Below are positions 1-5,880 of a stretch of 5,883 nt of DNA, piece after piece. Each line of letters opens with the position of its first letter. Position 1 is the stretch's first letter. Both the position numbers and the translations under genes were made by a program. The stretch comes from Nitrospirota bacterium (lineage in GTDB: Bacteria; Nitrospirota; Thermodesulfovibrionia; UBA6902; DSMQ01): positions 1 to 5,883 of the forward strand of contig JACQZD010000152.1 of assembly GCA_016207865.1 (NCBI GenBank). The letters run 5' to 3'. Under the pieces are notes generated by a model. The model ran no database searches. It had not been told where the DNA came from and worked only from the letters and a program-made list of their open reading frames with translations.

Positions 1-589
1 CAACAGCTATGGAATTATAAATTCCTGTATCCCCGGTGGAATCAACAGTGGCTGTAACCCAACCGCCTCCTGCATTGGTAGCATATTTGAGGTCTTTATC
101 AGCAGCATTGTAGTAGCTAATATGAACCTTGTTGTTTAAATCAAGCGCTATCCCTGTATTAGTATATACTCCAGGATACGTGAGACCTATAGAATCTATG
201 GTAGTGATAACCCAATTGCCTGAAGCGTTTGTTGCATATTTAAGAATATCGTTAGAGGGCGTAGTATCAACATAAGCAATATGCAACTTATCATTGGAAT
301 CAATCGCCATTGAAAGATATGCCCCTCCGTCGCTGTCTATCGTAGATATTACAATTGCACTTGAGGCATTTGTGACATACTTAAGGTCTTCATTAGTAGC
401 ATCATAATAGCTGATATGCACCTTATCATTAGAATCTACAGCTATGGAGGTATCTCCATCCCCCCAAAAATACGAACCTGTTTCGTCAAGAGTCTTTGTT
501 ATCCACTGTGCAGATGCCCCTGCCTCAAAAAACAATAAGAAAAATGCACTTAAAAAAACCGCCATTAAATAAATTTTTTTAAATTTCAT
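1..589 (-). CDS. Secreted tandem-repeat protein, probably beta-propeller-like (3' end beyond window)
   Basis: An open frame runs from ATG at 587-589 leftward to the window edge without a stop, giving 196 codons; the C-terminus is missing. Residues 1-27 form a typical Sec signal peptide: a basic start (MKFKK), a long hydrophobic core, and AGASA before QW as likely cleavage site. The mature part is built of repeats of roughly 45-52 residues with a recurring core like SIAVDSNDKVHISYYD, then DLKYATNASG, W and TIDS. Three nearly complete units and the start of a fourth are visible. Such repeats resemble secreted beta-propeller or BNR-like proteins of environmental bacteria, so an extracytoplasmic binding or structural role is likely, but substrate and function are unknown. 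The start is supported by AAAGGAAA at 597-604, with 9 nt between AGGA and ATG. It lies far from the upstream nifA locus and probably has its own promoter. Confidence 0.85.
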   Translation of the reverse strand, partial: MKFKKIYLMAVFLSAFFLLFFEAGASAQWITKTLDETGSYFWGDGDTSIAVDSNDKVHISYYDATNEDLKYVTNASSAIVISTIDSDGGAYLSMAIDSNDKLHIAYVDTTPSNDILKYATNASGNWVITTIDSIGLTYPGVYTNTGIALDLNNKVHISYYNAADKDLKYATNAGGGWVTATVDSTGDTGIYNSIAV

Positions 590-596
590 AGCATTA

Positions 597-604
597 TTTC
601 CTTT
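597..604 (-). promoter_or_regulatory. Ribosome-binding site of the left-edge repeat protein
   Basis: On the minus strand AAAGGAAA precedes the ATG at 589, with 9 nt between the AGGA core and the start codon. This supports that start, which also gives a clean signal peptide. Confidence 0.65.
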
Positions 605-664
605 CAGTTATTGTGCTATTTCTCAAATATTATTTTTCATCATATAAAATCAATGTGTTTACTT

Positions 665-693
665 AATATATAGATAATATTAAAATCTGTAAA
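665..693 (-). promoter_or_regulatory. Candidate proximal sigma-70 promoter for the left-edge gene
   Basis: On the minus strand TTTACA (688-693) is followed after exactly 17 nt by TATATT (665-670); each hexamer matches consensus at 5 of 6 positions. A transcript would begin near 658 and have a leader of about 70 nt before the ATG at 589. The surrounding DNA is very AT-rich, so a chance match is possible. Confidence 0.4.
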
Positions 694-707
694 TGGGTGC
701 GACTAAT

Positions 708-727
708 TTATTCACAAATTTTACACA
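708..727 (+). other. Two adjacent DnaA-box-like sequences
   Basis: TTATTCACA (708-716) and TTTTACACA (719-727) both fit the consensus TTWTNCACA. They lie in the same orientation, with starts 11 bp apart, about one helical turn. They sit in AT-rich DNA, but no dnaA, dnaN or other replication gene is present, so this is not called an origin. They could be regulatory DnaA sites or chance. Confidence 0.25.
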
Positions 728-837
728 GAATATGTTAACTGTTTATAAATAAAGCTTTTTTATATGGTACAAATATTTACATCAGAGCAAAAAACATCGC
801 ACCTGTTTAATAAAGTAATTTCCAACCATAAATCTGC

Positions 838-857
838 GCTCAGGCTGAAAGCCGGGC
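838..857. other. GC-rich hairpin in the intergenic leader
   Basis: GCTCAGGCTGAAAGCCGGGC can fold into a stem of eight pairs with one bulged A and a three-base loop when read as plus-strand RNA (one G-U pair). Read as minus-strand RNA, the same stem has one A-C mismatch. It stands out from AT-rich surroundings and lies downstream of the distal promoter candidate, within a would-be long leader. It is not followed by a U-tract on either strand, so it does not look like an intrinsic terminator. Confidence 0.35.
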
Positions 858-930
858 TTAAAATTTACTGAATCCAAGGGTAGTTTTATATCTATTTTTA
901 AATTTATATTCCATGGAGGGTATATATAAA

Positions 931-959
931 ATTAGACACAAAAAGACTTGAATTGTCAA
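931..959 (-). promoter_or_regulatory. Candidate distal sigma-70 promoter, -35 inside an inverted repeat
   Basis: On the minus strand a perfect TTGACA (954-959) is separated by 17 nt from TCTAAT (931-936), a 5/6 match to TATAAT. The -35 lies inside the inverted repeat CTTGA-N4-TCAAG (947-960), a possible operator. Transcription would start near 924 and reach the ATG at 589 after about 335 nt. It may serve the left-edge gene or an unrecognised small RNA. Confidence 0.5.
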
Positions 960-960
960 G
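947..960. repeat. Short inverted repeat over the -35 box
   Basis: CTTGAATTGTCAAG consists of perfect 5-bp arms around a 4-bp centre and covers the TTGACA hexamer of the distal promoter candidate. A protein bound here would block RNA polymerase, so a repressor site is plausible. No cognate regulator is identifiable in the window. Confidence 0.35.
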
Positions 961-1043
961 ATATTTTATAATTTCTTATAGGTATGATAAGTTTTTTTAA
1001 TAAAACGATTACAACATAAAAAGCGGCAGGGTGAGGATGGCAA

Positions 1044-1766
1044 TTACTCAATGATTCTATATTTTTTAATCTTATACCCTATCTGTCTGGGAGTTATCCC
1101 AAGAAGTTTAGCGGCCTTTGCCTGAACCCAGTTTGTTTTTTCAAGTGCATTGATAACCATTGTCTTTTCTATGCCTTTAAGTCCTGTCTTTACCGGCTCC
1201 TTTCCATGATAGTTCACTGACACAGGCAGTTTCAGACTCAGCGGGAGGTCAGATGCCTTTATTGTATTCCTGACAGACATTACAACAAGTCTTTCAATAG
1301 TGTTTTCAAGCTCCCTGACATTGCCCGGCCAGTCACATTCTACAAGCGCCCTGAGCGCCTCCGGCGATATGGAGATGCTCTTGTTGTTTTCTTCATTAAA
1401 GCGATTAAGAAAATGCTCTGTCAAAAGAGGGATATCTTCCTTTCTGTCCCTAAGCGCAGGAAGGAATACCGGCACGACATTAAGCCTGTAATACAAATCC
1501 TCCCTGAATTTATTTTTGGAAACAAGGTCTTCAAGATTTCTGCTTGTTGCGGCAATCAGCCTGACATCGGCCTTAATCGTTTTTTCACCGCCTACCCTTT
1601 CAAATTCCCTTTCTTGAAGCACGCGCAATATCTTGGGCTGAAGGGTGACCGGATGGTCGCCGATTTCATCAAGAAAAATAGTGCCTCCGTTTGCAAGTTC
1701 AAACTTGCCGCTCCTTAATGAAACCGCGCCTGTGAAGGCCCCTTTTTCATGACCAAAAAGCTCTGA
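1044..1766 (-). CDS. nifA: nifA 3' fragment: AAA+ core from GAFTGA onward plus Fis-type HTH
   Basis: This is the downstream frame, 240 residues from SELFGHEKG; no real start codon is expected, since its apparent TTG start at 1626-1628 is internal to the family alignment. It holds the sigma-54-contacting GAFTGA loop (1725-1742), Walker B GTIFLDEIG (1659-1685), FREDLYYRLNVVPV with its arginines, and CDWPGNVRELEN near the end of the ATPase domain. A short linker leads to the C-terminal helix-turn-helix, WVQAKAAKLLGITPRQIGYK, which is the NifA-type DNA-binding helix pair rather than that of NtrC. Of the oxygen-sensing cysteine motif of rhizobial NifA (C-X11-C-X19-C-X4-C), only the first Cys (1335-1337) is present. 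The second position is Thr (1299-1301), and the linker has no Cys. This suggests the class without intrinsic metal-based oxygen sensing. Confidence 0.85.
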   Translation of the reverse strand, partial: SELFGHEKGAFTGAVSLRSGKFELANGGTIFLDEIGDHPVTLQPKILRVLQEREFERVGGEKTIKADVRLIAATSRNLEDLVSKNKFREDLYYRLNVVPVFLPALRDRKEDIPLLTEHFLNRFNEENNKSISISPEALRALVECDWPGNVRELENTIERLVVMSVRNTIKASDLPLSLKLPVSVNYHGKEPVKTGLKGIEKTMVINALEKTNWVQAKAAKLLGITPRQIGYKIKKYRIIE

Positions 1767-2514
1767 TTGGGCTCCTGTAATGAATCGCCTTTGCTATAAG
1801 CTCTTTGCCTGTGCCGCTCTCCCCTCTCAATATGACTGAGGCCTTTGACGGGGCGACACGGTGAACAGCCTCAAACACCTCCTGCATCCTGTCTGATGGT
1901 CCAATAATATTTTCAATCTTATACCTGCCCTTAAGCTCTTTCTTCAGGCTTTCCTTTTCTTTTTCAACTCGTTCAAAGCTCTCCCAGAGTTTGACAAACT
2001 GGGCTATCAATGAGGCCACGATATTTAAGACTCTGAGGTCGTCGTCAACATCGCCCTCCTCCTCTGAATAAATCCTGTCAACGCTCAGCACGCCCAGTAT
2101 TTCATTTTTGAATTTAACCGGCACGCAGAGAAATGAAATGCCGTCCTTTTTGGGTCTTGAGCCGGTCCTGTTCAGAAAAAGCGGTTCCTTCCCGATATTG
2201 GGAATTACCATCGGGACGCCTTTTTCAACAACACGCCCCACTATACCCTCGCCGATGCGGTATTTACCTCTTTCAATATTTTCTTTTGCGAGCCCGTGCG
2301 CCGCAATTATGCGAAGCTCTTTTGATATTGAATCAAGCAAAAAGACGCACCCCCTCTGCATTTCCAAAAGGCTTGCAAGGGTTGACATGACTGAAGAAAG
2401 ATTTTGTTCAAGCGCAAACGAGGCAGTCAGGACTTTACTTACTTCAAGGATTGCAGTAAGTTCCCTGTTTTTACGGAGAATCAGGGCTGTTTTATTGTCT
2501 GTGAGGGGCTTCAT
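1747..2514 (-). CDS. nifA: nifA 5' fragment: GAF domain and Walker A
   Basis: This frame encodes 255 residues from ATG at 2512-2514 to the premature TGA at 1747-1749. Residues about 20-180 form a GAF sensor domain. It includes the NifA-like stretches GKYRIGEGIVGRVVEKGVP and IPNIGKEPLFLNRTGSR, then LGVLSVDR. In NifA this domain receives the nitrogen or redox signal, often through 2-oxoglutarate, NifL or PII proteins; none of these partners is visible here. A charged, probably helical linker (about 185-205, rich in E and K) leads into the AAA+ domain with IIGPSDRMQEVF and the Walker A motif GESGTGKE at 231-238. Residues 250-255 (IRAFWS) are out of frame. Such a product would have the sensor and nucleotide-binding loop but no Walker B, GAFTGA or DNA-binding part. 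Confidence 0.85.
   Translation of the reverse strand: MKPLTDNKTALILRKNRELTAILEVSKVLTASFALEQNLSSVMSTLASLLEMQRGCVFLLDSISKELRIIAAHGLAKENIERGKYRIGEGIVGRVVEKGVPMVIPNIGKEPLFLNRTGSRPKKDGISFLCVPVKFKNEILGVLSVDRIYSEEEGDVDDDLRVLNIVASLIAQFVKLWESFERVEKEKESLKKELKGRYKIENIIGPSDRMQEVFEAVHRVAPSKASVILRGESGTGKELIAKAIHYRSPIRAFWS
1764..1776 (-). other. nifA: Deletion/frameshift junction in nifA
   Basis: At this point AGGAGCCCAA joins TCAGAGCTT. Left of the join the codons read R-S-P in the first frame; right of it they read S-E-L-F in the other. The join removes the segment that in relatives contains the PFxxVNCAALPExLLE-like stretch. Confidence 0.75.
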
Positions 2515-2567
2515 TTGATTTTAAAAATCAGCTGAAATTGTTTAACCGATAAAATTGTAGAAGAAGA

Positions 2568-3713
2568 TTACTTTTCTTTTTTGCCATCTGTGACCAAAAG
2601 CCATTTTTTGCCGCTCTGGGCTGTGTAAACAATATGCTTGCTGCCGCTGTCAAAATTAAAATTTTGCGCTTTTATGTCATCATACCGGCTGCTCTCTTTG
2701 CCGTCAATTACCACAAACCACTTGCCCTCTGATTTAGCGGCATAAGCCGTGCGTTTGCTGTCAGGGCTGAATACAAGAGAACCGCCCTTGATATCATCAT
2801 ATTTTTCCCCTGCCTTACCGCCGATAACCGCAACCCACTTGCCGCCTGTCTGCGCTGTATATGCCGTGCGCTTGCTGTCAGGACTGAATGCAAGAGAACC
2901 GACTGCGTTATATTGTTTCACTTTTTTACCGTTGATTACCGCAAATTCCTTGTCCCCTGAACGCACTGCATAAGCTATGTTTTTACCGTCAGGACTGAAG
3001 ACAATTACGCTTATGCCGTCATTCTTTTTTTCCTCCTTGCTGTCAATTACCGCAAACCACTTGTCCTCTGACTTGGCGGCATAAGCAATTCGCTTGCCAG
3101 GGCCGAAAACAAGAAACCCGATTCCCTCATACTGCTTCTCTTCCTTGCCGTCAATTACTGCAAACCATTTGTCCTCTGACTTGGCGGCATAAGCAATTCG
3201 CTTGCCGTCAGAGCTGAAACCGAGGAATCCAATCCCGTCATACTGTTTCTCTTCTTTGCCGTCAATTACCGCAAACCACTTGCCGTTTAACTCCGCCGCA
3301 TAAGCCGCACGTTTGCTGTCAGGGCTGAATGTCACGGAGCCTGCACCGATATTGTCATACTGTTTTTCCTCTTTCCCGTCAATTACAACAATCCATTTTT
3401 TATCCGTCTGTCCGGCATAAGCCATGCGCCTGCTGTCAGGGCTGAAGACCGGCGTATTCATCAGGATGCCGTCATATCTCTTCCCCTCTTTATCATCAAC
3501 ATCAACAAACTGTTTCCTGTCAAGCGTAAAAACCACATAAGCCGCGCGTTTTCCGTCAGGGCTTATCTTTAAAGACTCTTTTATCCATGAAGGGAAGTTA
3601 ATTTCTGCAATAAGGGTTTCGGATGCGCCTTCAACCGCCTGCTCTTTTTCCGCAAGCGCCGTCATGCTGAAACAGACAAAAATCACTGCTAAAAATAATA
3701 TCCTGACTCTCAT
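2568..3713 (-). CDS. Secreted nine-repeat TolB/WD40-like beta-propeller protein
   Basis: The product is 381 residues with a Sec signal peptide (MRVRILFLAVIFVCFSMTALA, cut before EKEQ), so it should be periplasmic or exported. The rest consists of nine repeats of 36-39 residues with the pattern FSPDSKRxAYAAKSxGKWFxVIDGKEEKQYDxIG, the PD40-type blade found in TolB and related propellers. The repeats are unusually alike, and two are nearly identical at DNA level. The fifth reads FGPGKR instead of FSPDGKR, one residue short. No catalytic motif is visible; a ligand- or protein-binding scaffold is the safest call. I chose ATG at 3711-3713, because the ideal GGGAGG at 3723-3728 lies 9 nt upstream of it. 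A TTG six bases further upstream (3717-3719) would be only 3 nt from that site. The gene follows the glutamate synthase stop by 19 bp, implying co-transcription and possibly translational coupling. Confidence 0.85.
   Translation of the reverse strand: MRVRILFLAVIFVCFSMTALAEKEQAVEGASETLIAEINFPSWIKESLKISPDGKRAAYVVFTLDRKQFVDVDDKEGKRYDGILMNTPVFSPDSRRMAYAGQTDKKWIVVIDGKEEKQYDNIGAGSVTFSPDSKRAAYAAELNGKWFAVIDGKEEKQYDGIGFLGFSSDGKRIAYAAKSEDKWFAVIDGKEEKQYEGIGFLVFGPGKRIAYAAKSEDKWFAVIDSKEEKKNDGISVIVFSPDGKNIAYAVRSGDKEFAVINGKKVKQYNAVGSLAFSPDSKRTAYTAQTGGKWVAVIGGKAGEKYDDIKGGSLVFSPDSKRTAYAAKSEGKWFVVIDGKESSRYDDIKAQNFNFDSGSKHIVYTAQSGKKWLLVTDGKKEK
3061..3098 (-). repeat. 38-bp direct repeat, copy 1 (propeller blade)
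   Basis: This stretch is identical to 3169-3206, exactly 108 bp (36 codons) away. It encodes the GKRIAYAAKSEDK part of a blade. Flanking bases are also similar with a few third-position changes, which indicates recent blade duplication or gene conversion. Confidence 0.85.
3169..3206 (-). repeat. 38-bp direct repeat, copy 2 (propeller blade)
   Basis: Identical partner of 3061-3098, in the preceding blade of the same protein. Such repeats are prone to slippage and to collapse in short-read assemblies. Confidence 0.85.
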
Positions 3714-3722
3714 ATACAATTT

Positions 3723-3728
3723 CCTCCC
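3723..3728 (-). promoter_or_regulatory. Strong ribosome-binding site of the propeller gene
   Basis: GGGAGG on the minus strand sits 9 nt before ATG 3711-3713 and starts only 4 nt after the stop codon of the glutamate synthase gene. It decides the start codon and supports operon structure. Confidence 0.8.
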
Positions 3729-3732
3729 TTAA

Positions 3733-5880
3733 TTAAATATTCTCTGTCATCTCCCATACGCCGCAGGGACAAGTCCCCGCACAAAAACCGCAGCCGATGC
3801 ATTTACTGTCATCAACAACATATTCGTAGGAGCCGTCTTTCTTCGCTATCCGGCTGATTGCGCCCCAGTAGCATACGCTTTCACACATATGACAGTCGCG
3901 GCATGCACCGCATGAAAGGCATCTCTCGGCATCCTTCTTTGCTGAAAACTCATCCGCCCCGCATCGCTCGTAATAAACGCTCTTTACCTTATCATAAGGG
4001 ATTGCCTGTTTTATCTCGGGCATGTAATCATAGTGCATCATTTGTGAATGAATGACCTCAGAGATAACCCTCCCCTGTCCTATTGCATGAGTGACAAGCC
4101 CGGGTTTTGTTGCATCTCCGATTGCAAAGACCTTGACGTCTGAGGTCTGTCCAAGCTCATTCACCGCAATCCAGCCTTTTTCAGTATGGATGCCGGGCAA
4201 AAGGAAATCCACTACCGGCGTCTCGCCTACGGCAATGACAACAAGGTCTGCATCCATTGATGTATTGTCTCTGAAGTAAATCTTCTTTGCCTTTTTGTCA
4301 TACCGGTCTGCAAATTTCGGATAAATTATCGCCGTGCCTTTTGCCTTGGCCATTTCCATTTCTTTGCCGAAGGCCGCAGGCTTCTGCACATCCACCGCAG
4401 TGACCGAGACAGCGCCGCACTCAAACGCCTGAGAGGCTGCGTCCATTCCGGCATTGCCCGCGCCTATGACAACCACTTTTTTGCCTTTCAGAGAGGGAAG
4501 TTTGCCGAAATTAATGCCCTTTAAAAATTCTATCGCAGGCACTGCATGCTCAGAGCCTTGAAACTCAAGTTTGCGCGGCTCGTGCGCTCCGCATGCAACC
4601 ACAACAACTTCATGCGCTTTATATATCTTTTCAAATTCTTTCCTGTTTATCTTTTGCCCGAGATGCACACTGACGCCCATTTCTTTAAACCTTGAGAGCT
4701 CCTTAAGAAGTATTTTGTGAGGCAGTCTTTCCCTCGGAATGCATAACTCTATTTTGCCGCCGAGTTTATCTTCAGCCTCATAAAGGTCCACGTCATGCCC
4801 TTTAAGGCTTAACTGCCACGCGGCTGAAAGTCCGGCAGGCCCGCCGCCTATAACTGCTGTCTTATGACTGGTGCGTTTTGCCCTTTTCGGCGCCTTAAGG
4901 TTAAGGCTTAACCTTCCCAGTTCCTGCACATTAAGAGGCTTGTCAATCATTCCCCTGGTACAGCTCTGCATGCAGAGATTGGGGCATATCTGTCCGCATA
5001 CGGTCGCAGGAAGAGGGCTGTACTGAAGCACAAGCTCAAGCGCCGCACGCATCCTGCCTTCCCTGATAAGGCGCGCGCGTTTATGTGTCGGTATATGGGT
5101 AGGACAGTTAAAAGCGCATGGAGGCGCGTATTTTTCATTGTTCCATACCGGCTTATTCCGCCTGTCGGCGTCTGTTGTTATATAAGGAAGCAGTGTCAGC
5201 GGATGCGCCATATATTCCGCAAAAATCCCGCCTTTGCCTACACCTGCCTCCCATGTGTTTACCCTGAATTCAGCAGCCGATATTTTCTGAGTTTTCTTTT
5301 TTTCCGCCTTTTCAGCAGGCGTATACGCAATAATTTTTTTCCAGCTCTGAGGAGAATCTGTCAGTTCATTATAATAATCAGCGCGGTCAACCGCCTTGAG
5401 AAACGACTTCATGTTTTCAGTAAGCCACTGCCAGTCCTGAAGCGTCAGTTCAACGCATTTAACATCCTTCCTGCTGTATTCCTGCATTGCGCCCCTGAAA
5501 TAAATAGCGCCGCCGACCATGCCGACGCACGGCCTGTAGCCTAAGATATTTTCAGGATTCCGCGGATTGACCCCGCATACCACTGCAATGCCGCCGGCCT
5601 TAAACTCGGCAAAGGAGTCTCCGACATCGCGGAAATACCAGGACTGCAGAGGCTCAAATCGCGGGTTGTGCTTTGTCATCGTATCACAGCGCGCGCCGCC
5701 TCCGCCCTGTACATAAAGTATCCCCTGCGCGCCTGCATTATGCGCCCCGTTTGTGACATCTCCAAGCACGGTAATCTTTGCGCCGCAGTTAAGCCAGCCT
5801 ACGTCATCTGATGCGCTGCCTTTCACAATAATTTCCGTGCCGGACATTCCCATACTGCCCACCCGCTGTCCCGCAGGCAC
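3733..5880 (-). CDS. Glutamate synthase-type fusion: GltB GXGXG domain + GltD-like FAD/NAD(P) reductase + 4Fe-4S (5' incomplete)
   Basis: Glutamate synthase makes two glutamates from glutamine and 2-oxoglutarate. This 715-codon frame has the GltB-type C-terminal beta-helix (residues 2-130, with repeats such as GMSGTEIIVKG). A GltD-like reductase follows: a Fer4_20-type domain (250-330; Cys 255, 259, 295, 299, 303, 307), FAD-binding GGGPAG (345-350), a second Rossmann fold GAGNAG (473-478), and FAD-contact GD (588-589). The C-terminus has C-x2-C-x2-C-x2-C-x2-C-x3-C (654-670) and a classical ferredoxin motif CIGCGFCAGTC (694-704). The amidotransferase and FMN synthase domains are absent, so they are expected in separate upstream genes outside the window, as in split enzymes. 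The frame begins with GTG 5878-5880 directly after an in-frame TAA (5881-5883). As the beta-helix should begin earlier, the true 5' end is probably beyond the window or disrupted; ATGs at 5851-5853 and 5845-5847 are alternatives. Related flavoproteins such as DsrL share the reductase part, but the GXGXG domain favours glutamate synthase. Confidence 0.85.
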   Translation of the reverse strand: MPAGQRVGSMGMSGTEIIVKGSASDDVGWLNCGAKITVLGDVTNGAHNAGAQGILYVQGGGGARCDTMTKHNPRFEPLQSWYFRDVGDSFAEFKAGGIAVVCGVNPRNPENILGYRPCVGMVGGAIYFRGAMQEYSRKDVKCVELTLQDWQWLTENMKSFLKAVDRADYYNELTDSPQSWKKIIAYTPAEKAEKKKTQKISAAEFRVNTWEAGVGKGGIFAEYMAHPLTLLPYITTDADRRNKPVWNNEKYAPPCAFNCPTHIPTHKRARLIREGRMRAALELVLQYSPLPATVCGQICPNLCMQSCTRGMIDKPLNVQELGRLSLNLKAPKRAKRTSHKTAVIGGGPAGLSAAWQLSLKGHDVDLYEAEDKLGGKIELCIPRERLPHKILLKELSRFKEMGVSVHLGQKINRKEFEKIYKAHEVVVVACGAHEPRKLEFQGSEHAVPAIEFLKGINFGKLPSLKGKKVVVIGAGNAGMDAASQAFECGAVSVTAVDVQKPAAFGKEMEMAKAKGTAIIYPKFADRYDKKAKKIYFRDNTSMDADLVVIAVGETPVVDFLLPGIHTEKGWIAVNELGQTSDVKVFAIGDATKPGLVTHAIGQGRVISEVIHSQMMHYDYMPEIKQAIPYDKVKSVYYERCGADEFSAKKDAERCLSCGACRDCHMCESVCYWGAISRIAKKDGSYEYVVDDSKCIGCGFCAGTCPCGVWEMTENI

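Larger units (their letters stand above)
590..1043. other. AT-rich intergenic region with promoter candidates and a hairpin
   Basis: These 454 bases hold no convincing gene on either strand and are visibly richer in A and T than the flanking coding DNA. They contain two sigma-70-like promoter candidates facing the left-edge gene (931-959 and 665-693), an inverted repeat over one -35 box, a GC-rich hairpin (838-857), and two sequences matching the DnaA-box consensus (708-727). I compared it by eye with cyclic-di-GMP riboswitch consensus elements and found no match. No clear GC-rich intrinsic terminator follows the nifA stop at 1044. Confidence 0.6.
1044..2514 (-). pseudogene. nifA: nifA, sigma-54-dependent nitrogen-fixation activator, broken by deletion and frameshift
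   Basis: NifA is an enhancer-binding cytoplasmic protein that uses ATP hydrolysis to open sigma-54 promoters of nitrogenase genes. The locus encodes its full domain order, GAF then AAA+ then Fis-type HTH, but in two frames. The first frame reads normally to HYRSP (P at 1768-1770), then adds six unrelated residues and stops at TGA 1747-1749. The family sequence resumes in another frame at SELFGHEKG (S at 1764-1766) and is open to TAA at 1044. In A. vinelandii NifA and in NtrC about 20 residues separate these two points. Here essentially one base remains, so roughly 59 nt are missing. Restoring 59 nt would give 1,530 nt and a 509-residue protein, a normal NifA length. As written, neither fragment could work as an activator. 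It may be a true pseudogene or an assembly or sequencing error; the near-perfect conservation on both sides favours recent loss or error. The start ATG at 2512-2514 is the only good one, but no clear Shine-Dalgarno precedes it. Confidence 0.85.

Noticed and set aside
858..914. 18-codon leader peptide (minus strand, ATG at 912-914)
   Set aside because: No Shine-Dalgarno precedes it (the preceding bases are pyrimidine-rich) and its composition is that of AT-rich noncoding DNA; mentioned only as part of the leader finding.
790..930. Cyclic-di-GMP or other known riboswitch in the leader
   Set aside because: The GCC/GGG hairpin recalled part of the GEMM class, but the conserved core elements are absent on both strands.
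975..998. Possible plus-strand terminator: CTTAT stem followed by seven T
   Set aside because: The stem has only five AT-rich pairs, and no plus-strand gene ends there; on the minus strand no U-tract follows it.
590..1043. Sigma-54 promoter or NifA upstream activator site (TGT-N10-ACA)
   Set aside because: I searched the gap by eye for GG-N10-GC type -24/-12 elements and TGT-N10-ACA and found none, so the left-edge gene is not called a NifA target.
1413..1718. Plus-strand open frame opposite nifA
   Set aside because: It lies antisense to strongly conserved nifA coding sequence and its translation shows no domain; it is a shadow of the real gene.
3061..3206. Mobile element or CRISPR-like repeats
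   Set aside because: The repeats lie in frame within the propeller coding sequence and are explained by duplicated protein blades.
5083..5544. Plus-strand 153-codon frame opposite the glutamate synthase gene
   Set aside because: Antisense to a clear multidomain protein, with no recognisable motif or ribosome-binding site.
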